In this document: positions 18,173 to 26,438 of the stretch, in pieces
Numbering within the stretch: position 1 is the first letter of the stretch
How the letters are laid out: each line of letters opens with the position of its first letter
NCBI RefSeq assembly: GCF_000282895.1
Contig: NZ_ALBQ01000039.1
Location: forward strand, 1 to 64,000
Direction: 5' to 3'
DNA from: Sphingomonas sp. ATCC 31555
GTDB taxonomy: Bacteria > Pseudomonadota > Alphaproteobacteria > Sphingomonadales > Sphingomonadaceae
DNA: 64,000 nt
Translations under genes and position numbers: made by a program
Notes under the pieces: model-generated
What the model was told of the DNA's origin: nothing
What the model saw: only the letters and a program-made list of their open reading frames with translations
Database searches by the model: none

Positions 18173-18676
18173 TTATCCAGCATCGATTAAACCGTGTACG
18201 CGCAACGCGTCCAGCACCGCAGAGATGGTTCTACGCGCTTCCTGGTCAACCGTTACCCCGCCGTTCGGTTCCGCGATTCCCGGCTGCATTTCGCCAACTA
18301 CCTGACGTCCTTGGATAAAAACTTTTCCATAGGTCCTATCCTGGTACCATTGCCCTGCGACGAACTGCGCGGGAGACTGAGTTTCCGCGATCCAGATGCG
18401 CAAACCCTCCCGCGGCGCAACAAAGCGCCATCCGGCCGCGGTCCAGCCGGCCAGACAGCCGGCGCGTCCCTCCCACGCGCCGCTCGGTGCCGGGCCGATC
18501 AGCCAGCATTGCCCCGGCTCCGGCGCGGCGGGCGGGACGTCGATCGGTCCCGATTCCACCACAGTGTGGCTGAGCAGATCAAGCCGCACCAGCGCTTCGT
18601 TGTGGAACATCTCCTTCTGCGCTTGTCCCGGCTCCAGCAACGGCAAGTCGAAGCGGGCAGTGGAAGCGGTCGTCAT
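18173..18676 (-). CDS. DUF2793 domain protein at the end of the GTA cluster
   Basis: A 167-residue protein with the DUF2793 start (FDLPLLEPGQAQKEMFHNEALVRLDLL) followed by PGQCWLIGPAPSGAWEGRAGCLAGWTAAGWRF, a structural domain common in phage and GTA tail or spike proteins. Its ATG overlaps the stop of the g15-like gene (ATGA), so it is the last gene of the same operon. It probably adds a surface-exposed fibre or receptor-binding piece. DUF2793-type domains also occur, as far as I recall, in GTA head-spike proteins. Confidence 0.8.
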   Translation of the reverse strand: MTTASTARFDLPLLEPGQAQKEMFHNEALVRLDLLSHTVVESGPIDVPPAAPEPGQCWLIGPAPSGAWEGRAGCLAGWTAAGWRFVAPREGLRIWIAETQSPAQFVAGQWYQDRTYGKVFIQGRQVVGEMQPGIAEPNGGVTVDQEARRTISAVLDALRVHGLIDAG

Positions 18677-20844
18677 TGCAGGTCTCCCGAACTGGAAAGC
18701 AGAAGCGTCGCCGCGGCGGAACGGCCATGCGTACCGATCTGCCGGACGCGCACCGTCAGCGGATAGTGCAGCCCGGCCATGGCGATCGTCGCGCTCGCAG
18801 CCGCGCTGACGAGCGTCTGGATCGCACCGCCGGACTCGATCTCGATCGCATAGGCTTCGCTCTGTTCGCCGATCGGGATATCCACGCCGTCCTGCCAGGC
18901 GCCGCCGGTGCGGCTCCGCCGCGTCCAGCGCAGCAGCAGGTCGGTGCCTTGCCGCGTGGCGCACAGCTGCACGGGCGCGGGCGGCAGCAGCGAGATGCCC
19001 GAAACCTGCGCGACAAGCGGCGCGACATCGCCCAAGTCGGCGACGCCTTGCGCCAGAAGTTGCACGCGCCCGCCGATCGCGACATCCAGCTCCAGCAATT
19101 TGATCGTATCGCGCGCCAGCAGCACAAAATGGTCACCGGGATCCTGCCGACCGATCGCACCCTCGGTTCCCCGCCGCCCGCGCCACAGGCGCGACAGGCG
19201 CCACCGCCGTGCACCGATCGGTTCGGCCCGGCCGAACTGCAACAGTTCCTCCCCCAGCATCGCCAGATTGGCGCCCGCGTCCATCGCCCTGTCGTCGGCA
19301 TTGGCCAGCAACATCGCGTCGTTCGCCAGGTCGACGATCACGACGCTGGCGGTATCTGCCAGCGCGGCCGGCGATGCGCCGGGCGGCTGAACGATCGTGC
19401 CGAGCACCGCGGGATAGGCGGTGCCCCCGGCCGGTTCCCAGGTCCGGCCGTCGTCCCTGCTGTAGGAAAGCGTCGCCCGGCGCCATCCGGCCGTCGTTCC
19501 CGCCGCCGCCAGCGCGAGGCGCGGTCGCGTTGCCGGGCTGTCGTCCAACGGCGGCAGCTCGAAGCAGTAGGCGATCGTGGCACCCTGGCGCGCGTCCGGC
19601 GCGTCCACCGCACGGCCCGGGCTGGCGCCACTGGCGCGCGGCGCCTGCGCGATCCGCACGCACTCCAAGCGCACGATCATGCGGTCAAGCGTCCAGCGGT
19701 CGACCCGCCACTGCCCCGCCACGCCCTCTATCGTGATCCGCGCGCCCGGGCGGACGGCCAGCGCGTCCCAACTCAGGCTGATCGTGCGCCGCTCGCGGCC
19801 GATGTCGGCGCGCAACAGCGCGGCGGCGGCAATCGTCTTGGCCGCGTCCGCATCCAGCACCGCGGGCAGTTCGATCCGCGCCTCGCGATCGCCGGCGCCG
19901 TCGCGGCACGCCTGCTGCATCCCCGCCTGATAGTCGCGGGCGACATCATAATAGCCGACGCACACCCGGCGCGGCGCGCTCGCGGCGGCAGCGATCGCCC
20001 GAGCGCCCAGCCCGGGCCCGCTCGCGCCGCGCGCCATCCCCATGTCCGGCCAGCGATCGGCGGTGCCCGGCCCTGCGATCAGGCGCAGCATCGCCGGATC
20101 GCTGCGCAGCCAGCCGCCGCTCGCCGCCAGGATGGTCTCCAGCACGGAACCGATCGTCGCTCCCTGCGCCGAAAAGCCGGTGACCGGCAGCCCCAGCGTC
20201 TCGCCGTCAACGCCGTCCGCCAGGCTGGCGGCGATCGCACCCAGCGGTACCGGCGCCGGATCGGCAACCACTTCGAAGCTCAGTTGCGGGATCCGGTTGC
20301 CGAACTCCGCCAGCTCGAGATCCTCGAACACGGCATAGGCGATGCCGCGATGCGCCGGCGCCATCGCCGCGCCTTCCACCGATGCGATCAGCGGATCGAC
20401 GGCCTGGTCCTCGTCGCCCCGATGGAGGCGGAAGCCGGTGCGCACCTTGAAGTCGCCGGCCGCGCCGCGCAGCAGCTTGCCGTCCGCCCAGATCCGCTCG
20501 ACGCGCAGGATCGGCCGCGCCGAAAGCGCTACGGCGAACGAAGCGGTATAGCTGTACACCGTCGTCGCGCCCCGCCCCTTGCCGCCGCCTTCGCTCGCGC
20601 GATGCTCGATCAGGTCGGTCGCCCAGACTATCGATCCCGCCACCCGCAGCCTGCCGAACAGCTTCGGGATCTGCGTGCCATAGCTCGACGTCTGCACCCG
20701 CAGGTCGGCCAGCCGCGCCCCTTCGCGGGTGCCCGGCCGCAGCAGCTGGCGGTCGATCGTGTTGCCGATCAGCCCGCCCAGCCCCGCCCCCAGCGGCCCG
20801 CCGATCAGGCCGCCGGCGATGGTCAATACCATCGTCGCCATCAT
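18673..20844 (-). CDS. GTA tail tip/host-specificity protein (g15-like)
   Basis: A 723-residue tail protein. The N-terminus (LTIAGGLIGGPLGAGLGGLIG then LRVQTSSYGTQIPKLFGRLRVAG) and YSYTASFAVALS, RIWADGKLLR are typical of the phage-tail domain of RcGTA gp15. The homolog in Rhodobacter is about 1,300 residues because it also holds a TIM-barrel hydrolase-like domain; that part is absent here, and a hydrolase-like region is instead fused to the neighbouring g12-like gene. AGAGGA precedes the start, which overlaps the upstream NlpC/P60 stop as ATGA. Confidence 0.87.
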   Translation of the reverse strand: MMATMVLTIAGGLIGGPLGAGLGGLIGNTIDRQLLRPGTREGARLADLRVQTSSYGTQIPKLFGRLRVAGSIVWATDLIEHRASEGGGKGRGATTVYSYTASFAVALSARPILRVERIWADGKLLRGAAGDFKVRTGFRLHRGDEDQAVDPLIASVEGAAMAPAHRGIAYAVFEDLELAEFGNRIPQLSFEVVADPAPVPLGAIAASLADGVDGETLGLPVTGFSAQGATIGSVLETILAASGGWLRSDPAMLRLIAGPGTADRWPDMGMARGASGPGLGARAIAAAASAPRRVCVGYYDVARDYQAGMQQACRDGAGDREARIELPAVLDADAAKTIAAAALLRADIGRERRTISLSWDALAVRPGARITIEGVAGQWRVDRWTLDRMIVRLECVRIAQAPRASGASPGRAVDAPDARQGATIAYCFELPPLDDSPATRPRLALAAAGTTAGWRRATLSYSRDDGRTWEPAGGTAYPAVLGTIVQPPGASPAALADTASVVIVDLANDAMLLANADDRAMDAGANLAMLGEELLQFGRAEPIGARRWRLSRLWRGRRGTEGAIGRQDPGDHFVLLARDTIKLLELDVAIGGRVQLLAQGVADLGDVAPLVAQVSGISLLPPAPVQLCATRQGTDLLLRWTRRSRTGGAWQDGVDIPIGEQSEAYAIEIESGGAIQTLVSAAASATIAMAGLHYPLTVRVRQIGTHGRSAAATLLLSSSGDLQ

Positions 20845-21245
20845 TCCTCTCCTTGCAGAAAGCGCCAGCAGCTAAGGATCGGCCAGGGCGGCGCGCCCGG
20901 GCGTTCAACGACGCGGCGCAGCACCGCATCGGCGTGCACGATGCTCTCTTCGCCCGCGATCGCCAGGTGGAGCTGCCCCGGTCCGCTCCGCAGCAACAGC
21001 ACGTCGCCCGGCATGGCATCCTCCACCGGCATCAGTCCCGCGCGCTGCAACGCCCCGGCGGCCAGCGCGCCATCGCCGGTGCGCAGCGCATAATCGTCGG
21101 GAGTTGCCGCCCGCATCCCCTGCGCCCGCAGCGCCAGCGCCACCAGCCCCACGCAGTCGAGCCCGGTCGCCGGGTCACGCCCGTGCAGCCGGAAGCGCGC
21201 GCCGATCGCTGCCCGCGCCTCCGCAAGCCCGCTCGCCCCGCTCAT
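20841..21245 (-). CDS. GTA NlpC/P60 peptidase (g14-like)
   Basis: A 134-residue cysteine peptidase of the NlpC/P60 fold, expected to cut cell-wall peptides during DNA entry. GLDCVGLVALAL (about residue 28) carries the catalytic Cys, and LHLAIAGEESIVHADA holds the His region. DVLLLRSG precedes it as in other GTA peptidases. It overlaps both neighbours by ATGA. The start at 21245 is fixed by that overlap; longer upstream frames are antisense to g13. Confidence 0.88.
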   Translation of the reverse strand: MSGASGLAEARAAIGARFRLHGRDPATGLDCVGLVALALRAQGMRAATPDDYALRTGDGALAAGALQRAGLMPVEDAMPGDVLLLRSGPGQLHLAIAGEESIVHADAVLRRVVERPGAPPWPILSCWRFLQGEE

Positions 21246-22048
21246 CCGCCGGGATACCGGGTCAGCAGGTCGGTGCCGGGCAGATAGGGCTCGCCGCGAA
21301 AATTCGCCGCGTTGCCGAAGCGCGCCGCGCAGGTCTCGATCCGCCCGTCGCACCCCTGGATCAGCTCGACCAGCGCCCCCGTGCCGTCGAACCGCGGCGG
21401 CAGGCGCAGCGTCACCGTCGTCCCGTCCGATGCGGCGATACCGTCGGCCAGCCCGCCATTGGCGCCGCCGAACCAGCGCAGCCGCCCCCCGCCATAGGCA
21501 TTGGCTTCGGGCTCGGCGGCATCGAGCGTCAGCACGACGTCGTCGGCCGCCACAACCCGCGCGAACCGCCGCCGCCCGGCCAGGTCCATCCCGCAGCGCG
21601 CATCGCCCAGAGTCGCGCGGCAATCGGGCGAGGTCGCCTCCACCACCGGCGCCTCGAACGCAGCGGTCGCCCCACGCAGCTCGGCGGTCAGCGCGCCGTC
21701 GCGCGTCTCGATCGCGCCCAGCACGCCCTCGCCCAGCGAGATCGTCTCCCCCGGCGCGGTCCAGTCGGTCGCGAAGATCGCCACCCGCGCGCCGTCCCAG
21801 CGCCCGGCCAGCAGGTCCTCCTCGCGGATCGCGTCGCTGGCGAGTACGCCGCGCACGTCCATCGCATCCGCCTCAAGCGAGGCGCTGCGCTCGATCGCGC
21901 TCGGCGTCATCCCCGGTGCGGCGCGATAGAGCAGCCCGTCGATCCACAGGTCGCGGTCGTGCGCGGTCAGGCCGATCGTCACGCCGTCACGCCGCTCGAT
22001 CCGCCAGCACAGCGTGACCGTGGTGAGCGCTCCCTCCAGCCAGGTCAT
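21242..22048 (-). CDS. GTA baseplate-hub protein, DUF2163 (g13-like)
   Basis: A 268-residue DUF2163 protein (TWLEGALTTVTLCWRIERRDGVTIGLTAHDRDL at the N-terminus, ATSPDCRATLGDARCGMDL in the second half). In RcGTA the equivalent protein is part of the tail hub between the distal tail ring and the tip. Several cysteines (SPDCRATLGDARCG, IQGCDGRIETCAARFG) are conserved in the family and may bind a metal cluster. ATGA overlaps join it to g12 and g14. Confidence 0.88.
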   Translation of the reverse strand: MTWLEGALTTVTLCWRIERRDGVTIGLTAHDRDLWIDGLLYRAAPGMTPSAIERSASLEADAMDVRGVLASDAIREEDLLAGRWDGARVAIFATDWTAPGETISLGEGVLGAIETRDGALTAELRGATAAFEAPVVEATSPDCRATLGDARCGMDLAGRRRFARVVAADDVVLTLDAAEPEANAYGGGRLRWFGGANGGLADGIAASDGTTVTLRLPPRFDGTGALVELIQGCDGRIETCAARFGNAANFRGEPYLPGTDLLTRYPGG

Positions 22049-24303
22049 TCGCGTATCTCCACCAGCGGCACCAATGCTGCCGCGCCCGCCAGGAAGGTCG
22101 CCCGGCTCACCCGCAGCTGGTCCTCCGCGAAGCGCACCGGCACGTCGAACAGGAAGGAGGCGCTCACCCGCACGCCCGCCGCCGGCGCCGCGTCCAGCGT
22201 CACCACCCCGCCCTCGCCCAGCGAGAAGGCCGCGGTCGCCACCCCGTCCAGCCGCACCGAAACCGTCCCTGCCACTGGCCGGGTGATCCGCCGCACGCTC
22301 GCGCCGTACCGCTTCACCAGCGGGAACCGCGCTTCCACGCCATCGCCGGTGCCGATCGTGACATCCCGCCCTTCGAAATCGAACGGATCGCGCAGGCGAA
22401 AACCCCGCGCCGGCCCCATCCTCGCCCGGAAAAAGCCGAGCAGTTCGGCGATGTCGGCTTCGGATCGCACGCCCGGCCCCACATCATAGCGGGTGCGCGC
22501 TTCCGCCCATTCCGCGTTGCGCCGCTCGGCCCCGCCCGCGCTGGTCACGATCGCGGTGGAAACTTCCGGCGCCACCTCCGCCTCGCGCCCCAGCGCGAGG
22601 GGAAAGGACACATCGTCGAAGGGCGTCATCGCCGCCTCCTGGTCGAAATGGATGAAGCCGTCGCGCAGCACCTGGGGCAGCGCCCATACATAGGTCGCCG
22701 CCACCCCGCGCCTGCGCCCGCGCGCCGCCGCCTCGGCGATGCCGCGCCACTGGTCCTTGTCCTCGCGCCGCAGCACGAAGCCGGCGAGATAATGCTGCCG
22801 GGCCGCGGGATAGCCCAGCCGGCTCTCCGCCGCCGCCACCGCCCGTTCGGAGGCGGCGGCATTCCCCGCGGCCGCCCAGTCATAATCCTCGAGCTGCAGC
22901 ACATCGAACGCCGGCGACGCCCAGCCGATCGGCAGGTTCGCCCGCTTCGCTTCCGGCATTGCCGGATCGAGCACCGTCGGCAGATAGGCGAGCAGCAGCA
23001 CCTCCGCGCCGGGCGCCCGTGCCTTCACCGCATCGCGCAAGGCGAACGTGGACGCCGCCAGCAGCGCCCCCGCCGCATCCAGCACCATCGGATCCACCGG
23101 CTCCCGCAGGTTCTGCGGCGCGGGATCGCCCAGCGCCGCCCTGGCTGCGGCGTCGTGAATGCACAGCCGTCCATCGGCCATCACCCACCACCAGGGTTCG
23201 CCGATCTGGAACCGCACTGCCAGGCCCGCATCTTCCGCGATCCCCACAAACGCCAGTGCCACCGCACGCAGATAGGCCATCGCCCCGCCATGCGCGGGGG
23301 AGAGGAGCGTCGAAGGCGGGCTCCATCCGGTCTGTGCCGGGCTGCCATCCGCCGCCCGCTGCTTCCAGTCGCCCCAGCAATGCTGGTCGAGCAGCTCGTA
23401 GCTCAGCGACCAGATCACCCCCAGCCCCAGCGCCTTGGCCCGCCGCGCGAAATCGCGGTGCCACGCCGCGCAGGGGCCCGCGAGCACGCCGCCCGCGAGG
23501 CTCGCGTAAAGGCCGTCGCCGTGCGCCTCGAGCCGGAAATAATGGCTCATGCCCACGTAATGGAGAATGTCGCCGCGATAGCCGAGGTGCAGGATATTAC
23601 GCAGCAGCCGCGCCGGCGTCAGGTTGTAGCCATCGTCATAGCCTGTCGCGATGCGCAGGCCATGTTCGGGCACCACCGCCGCGCCGATCGGCAGCACCGA
23701 TCCCGGCCCGTCACAAGCGATGCCGGTCAGCTCCACCCATGCCTCCACCGGCGCGGCCAGCGGTGCCGCATCGCCCTCGGCATAGCCCGGCGGCACCAGC
23801 GATACGAACATTCGGTCGATATCGCCCGCCCATACCGGGTCGGCCTCGCCCGGCAGCAGGAAGCCGCCTGCCACCGTGGCGAAGTCGATCGCCACCACGG
23901 CATCCTCGGCCGTGCCCTGGGCATAGTTCCACAGCCGCACATACCAGCTGCGCGGCGTGCCGGTCGCGTCGCGCCCCTCGATCGTCAGCACGGGGCCGTG
24001 CACCGCATCCAGCGGGATCACGCCCGACGACCGCCAGCGGAATCGCAGCCGGCACGCCCTAAAGTCGCGGCGCGTCGCATAGGCGAGCAGCGGGTGATCC
24101 CACCGGTCCTCCGCCGCCCAGATCAGCCCGGCCAGGTCGCTGCACCGGTAAAAGGTCAGGTCGACGCGCAGGGCATCCGCCGCCGTCGTCACTACGCTGG
24201 CCAACATCGGGCGCGGGAAATCGACCGTCCAGAACACCGGATCGAATCGCTTCACCACGTCTTCGGCCTGGCCGCGCCGCTGCTCGGCAAGCCACCAGCC
24301 CAT
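22045..24303 (-). CDS. GTA distal tail protein with large N-terminal hydrolase-like domain and C-terminal DUF2460 (g12-like)
   Basis: A 752-residue fusion. Residues from about 545 to the end are the DUF2460/TIGR02217 distal tail domain (FDDVSFPLALGREAEVAPEVSTAIV, RNAEWAEARTRYDVGPGVRS, GFRLRDPFDFEGRD). The first 540 residues form a separate domain with glycoside-hydrolase-like features: WSLSYELLDQHCWGDW, FQIGEPWWWVMADGRL and LQLEDYDW, with acidic residues in plausible catalytic places. In RcGTA g12 is only the C-terminal part, and a TIM-barrel domain sits in g15. I believe related fused proteins occur in other sphingomonads. The start overlaps the tape-measure stop (TGATG). Confidence 0.85.
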   Translation of the reverse strand: MGWWLAEQRRGQAEDVVKRFDPVFWTVDFPRPMLASVVTTAADALRVDLTFYRCSDLAGLIWAAEDRWDHPLLAYATRRDFRACRLRFRWRSSGVIPLDAVHGPVLTIEGRDATGTPRSWYVRLWNYAQGTAEDAVVAIDFATVAGGFLLPGEADPVWAGDIDRMFVSLVPPGYAEGDAAPLAAPVEAWVELTGIACDGPGSVLPIGAAVVPEHGLRIATGYDDGYNLTPARLLRNILHLGYRGDILHYVGMSHYFRLEAHGDGLYASLAGGVLAGPCAAWHRDFARRAKALGLGVIWSLSYELLDQHCWGDWKQRAADGSPAQTGWSPPSTLLSPAHGGAMAYLRAVALAFVGIAEDAGLAVRFQIGEPWWWVMADGRLCIHDAAARAALGDPAPQNLREPVDPMVLDAAGALLAASTFALRDAVKARAPGAEVLLLAYLPTVLDPAMPEAKRANLPIGWASPAFDVLQLEDYDWAAAGNAAASERAVAAAESRLGYPAARQHYLAGFVLRREDKDQWRGIAEAAARGRRRGVAATYVWALPQVLRDGFIHFDQEAAMTPFDDVSFPLALGREAEVAPEVSTAIVTSAGGAERRNAEWAEARTRYDVGPGVRSEADIAELLGFFRARMGPARGFRLRDPFDFEGRDVTIGTGDGVEARFPLVKRYGASVRRITRPVAGTVSVRLDGVATAAFSLGEGGVVTLDAAPAAGVRVSASFLFDVPVRFAEDQLRVSRATFLAGAAALVPLVEIRE

Positions 24304-24869
24304 CAGTCGAGCCCCGCCAGCGCCGATCGCACGGCACGCGCCACCTGACGACTCGATTGCGCCAGCGCTTGCGGGGCCTCACCGGCCGCCGCGTTGACGG
24401 TGATCGCCACCCGCACCGCGCGCGCGCCGCCCTGCACCGTCGGCGCCACCTGCCCCGCGCTGGTCGGCACGAACAGTTCCGGCCCGCGCTCGCCCACCCA
24501 ATAAGGGCGGCCAGGGCTCACCGGCCCGCCCGTCGCGCGGCCCGGCAGGCCCGGCAGGCCCAGCAGCCCGCCCAGCAGCGAGACCAGCCCGCTGCTGCGT
24601 CCGCCGATGCCCAGCGACGGGATGGCGATGCCGATCGCGGCCCGCGCGATCTCGTCCATCGCCCGCACCGCCACGCTGCGCAGATCGTCAAAGCCGATCC
24701 GGCCGGTCCGCGCCGCCCGCAGCAACGTGGTCTCCAGCGAGCGACCCGCCCGATCCACGCCGGCCTCGAACGGGCCTTCCAGCGATCCGCGCATCGCCTC
24801 CACGTCGCGCGCGAAGCCGGCGGTATCGGCACGCACCGATACCACTAGCCTTTCGATTTCCTCATCCAT
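24303..24869 (-). CDS. GTA tail tape measure protein (g11-like)
   Basis: A 188-residue protein beginning LVVSVRADTAGFARDVEAM, the usual opening of GTA and phage tape measures, with a hydrophobic Gly/Leu stretch (LGIGGRSSGLVSLLGGLLGLPGLPG) and a tail-end motif ATGGPVSPGRPYWVGERGPELFVP. Tape-measure length sets tail length, so 188 residues implies a short siphovirus-like tail. It overlaps the chaperone gene by 8 bp. Confidence 0.88.
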   Translation of the reverse strand: MDEEIERLVVSVRADTAGFARDVEAMRGSLEGPFEAGVDRAGRSLETTLLRAARTGRIGFDDLRSVAVRAMDEIARAAIGIAIPSLGIGGRSSGLVSLLGGLLGLPGLPGRATGGPVSPGRPYWVGERGPELFVPTSAGQVAPTVQGGARAVRVAITVNAAAGEAPQALAQSSRQVARAVRSALAGLD

Positions 24870-25056
24870 CGGGAAACTGCTCCTGCAATCGCGCCAGCAG
24901 GTCGGGAGTCAGCGGTTCGCCCGCTTCCCCGGCCGCCGCGCGGATCAGCGCCGCCAGCTCGGCCGGCGTTGCGCGCCAAAAGGCGTCGGGAGACCAGCCG
25001 AACGCCAGTCCCGTCATGCCCGCCAGCTGCGCCGCCCGCTCCGAAAAGCACGTCAT
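24862..25056 (-). CDS. GTA tail assembly chaperone (g10.1-like, TIGR02216)
   Basis: A 64-residue protein (ERAAQLAGMTGLAFGWSPDAFWRATPAELAALI) that matches the short tail assembly chaperone encoded just before the tape measure in GTA clusters. The W-S-P-D-x-F-W core is characteristic. Its ATG overlaps the g10-like stop (ATGA at 25053-25056). It likely binds the tape measure during tail polymerisation. Confidence 0.85.
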   Translation of the reverse strand: MTCFSERAAQLAGMTGLAFGWSPDAFWRATPAELAALIRAAAGEAGEPLTPDLLARLQEQFPDG

Positions 25057-25367
25057 CGCCCGGCCAGGATCTGGCCGATCAGCGTCTTTAGCGCCGGGGT
25101 GGCCGCAGCCAGCCCGGCCGCCACCACCGCCTCCGAAAAGGCATCGCGCGTCAGCGCCTCGGGTGCGTCGTGCCGGCAATGCCAGAACAGCGCCACCAAC
25201 TCACCCAGCGCCAGCCGCCCGGCGGCGGCCCGCTCCACCAGGGCGAACAGCGGCCCCACTTCGGCTTCGGCGGCCACCAGCGCCTCGAAGCTCGGCCGCA
25301 GCACCAGCGCCGCGCCCCCTACGCGCAGCATCGCCTCGCCGCGCGCCGCATTGGCCGTGCCCCTCAT
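25053..25367 (-). CDS. GTA gene 10-like protein
   Basis: A 104-residue member of the GTA g10 (GTA-gp10) family: MLRVGGAALVLRPSFEALVAAEAEVG followed by an alpha-helical second half. It sits between the major tail protein and the chaperone, overlapping both, and is expected to help tail assembly as phage lambda gpG-type proteins do. The start is set by the ATGA overlap at 25364-25367. Confidence 0.83.
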   Translation of the reverse strand: MRGTANAARGEAMLRVGGAALVLRPSFEALVAAEAEVGPLFALVERAAAGRLALGELVALFWHCRHDAPEALTRDAFSEAVVAAGLAAATPALKTLIGQILAGR

Positions 25368-25771
25368 GCGCTCACCACCGGGCCGGAGCTTTCCAGCGCC
25401 AGCGTGTAGCTGCGCTCGCCGTTGAAATCGCCGGCATAGTCCAGCCGCGTCACCAGGAAGCGCCCGGTCATCGTCTCGCCGCTCTCGAAGCTCAGCCGAT
25501 ACTCGTCGAGCACACCGGCCAGCGCATTTGCCTTCAGCCGTGTCTCGGCCGCCGATCCGGTGAACACCCCCGCACCCGATACGCTCACCGATCGCACGCC
25601 TGCGCCGGACAGCAATTCGCGCCATCCGCCGGAATCCTTGCTGGTGATCGCCACCGCTTCGCCGTTCACCGAAAGCTGCGTCGTGCGCAGCCCCGCCACG
25701 GTGGCATAGACCACCGGCACCGCGCCGTTGCCGATCTTCAGCAGAAACGCACTTCCCTTCTCCGCCGCCAT
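25364..25771 (-). CDS. GTA major tail tube protein (g9-like, TP901-1 family)
   Basis: A 135-residue tail tube protein: LLKIGNGAVPVVYATVAGLRTTQLSVNGEAVAITSKDS at the start, FTGSAAETRLKANALAG in the middle and LDYAGDFNGERSYTLALESSG at the end. These are hallmarks of the phage major tail protein TP901-1/GTA g9 family. ATG at 25771 has AGGAG six bases upstream; the ATG two codons earlier touches the ribosome-binding site and is less likely. A half-copy of the palindromic repeat lies just upstream at 25793. Confidence 0.9.
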   Translation of the reverse strand: MAAEKGSAFLLKIGNGAVPVVYATVAGLRTTQLSVNGEAVAITSKDSGGWRELLSGAGVRSVSVSGAGVFTGSAAETRLKANALAGVLDEYRLSFESGETMTGRFLVTRLDYAGDFNGERSYTLALESSGPVVSA

Positions 25772-25792
25772 CGTCATCTCCTGTTCGTAAAA

Positions 25793-25823
25793 ATCCGCCC
25801 CGGTACGGGGAGGGTTTTGGGGC
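25793..25823 (+). repeat. Solo half-copy of the palindromic repeat (E)
   Basis: ATCCGCCCCGGTACGGGG followed by AGGG and GGGG resembles the outer half of repeats A, B and D, without the inner hairpin or an inverted partner. It lies in the 59-bp gap between the g8-like and g9-like genes, the only sizeable gap in this part of the operon. Confidence 0.5.
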
Positions 25824-25830
25824 ACAGCCT

Positions 25831-26232
25831 TCACCCCGCGCGCAGCATCCGCACCCGAAACTCGATCACCGCCGTCACCCGGCTGTCGCCCTCGGCCACC
25901 ACGCGGCTGCGCAGCAGCACCAGGCTGGCGATCCGCCAGCCATCGCCGATCGCCGGGGGCAGCGCCGCGAGCGCGGTCTCCACCGCTCCCGCCAGCGTGC
26001 GTAGCCGCTGGCGCCCGGCGCCGTTGTCGCGCACCTGCACGCTCAGCCGGCCCTCCCGGCCCGGCTGGTCCTTGGTGCTCCAGTCGATCAGCACCGGATC
26101 CTCGATCAGCAGATACGGCCGCGGCGTGCGTCCGGGATCGGCATCGAACACGCCGTTCACCGTGCCGGCGATCGATGGATGGGCCAGCAGCGCCGTGCGC
26201 AGGGCGCCGGTGATCGCGTCCTGCGGCGTCAT
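25831..26232 (-). CDS. GTA tail terminator, DUF3168 (g8-like)
   Basis: A 133-residue DUF3168 protein (DAITGALRTALLAHPSIAGTVNGVFD, PRPYLLIEDPVLIDWSTKD, RLSVQVRDNGAGRQRL, AVIEFRVRMLRAG). The family forms the ring that caps the tail tube at the head end. Start at 26232 overlaps the preceding small gene by ATGA. Confidence 0.88.
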   Translation of the reverse strand: MTPQDAITGALRTALLAHPSIAGTVNGVFDADPGRTPRPYLLIEDPVLIDWSTKDQPGREGRLSVQVRDNGAGRQRLRTLAGAVETALAALPPAIGDGWRIASLVLLRSRVVAEGDSRVTAVIEFRVRMLRAG

Positions 26233-26438
26233 CGCAACAGCCCTCCCACCCAGCGCAGCGACGGCTCCGCCAGCCACCGCCGCCACAATCCGCGCCCACG
26301 CAGCGTCACTTCCGCAGCGCCGGCATCCACCTCGATCCCCGGTGCGGCCTCGCGCACCCGTTCGGCTACCCGCATCGCCGCCTCGGTAGCGGCGGCCCGG
26401 CCGATCGCTTCGCCCCGGGCGTTCAATCGACCGAACAT
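26229..26438 (-). CDS. Short GTA head-tail joining protein (g7 position)
   Basis: A 69-residue protein (ARGEAIGRAAATEAAMRVAERVREA, then VTLRGRGLWRRWLAEPSLRWVGGLLR). It holds the position of the head-tail joining protein g7 and resembles the amphipathic start and end of HK97 gp10-type proteins, but it is much shorter than the 100-120 residues usual there. It overlaps g6 by 16 bp and g8 by 4 bp. The identification is mainly by position. Confidence 0.65.
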   Translation of the reverse strand: MFGRLNARGEAIGRAAATEAAMRVAERVREAAPGIEVDAGAAEVTLRGRGLWRRWLAEPSLRWVGGLLR

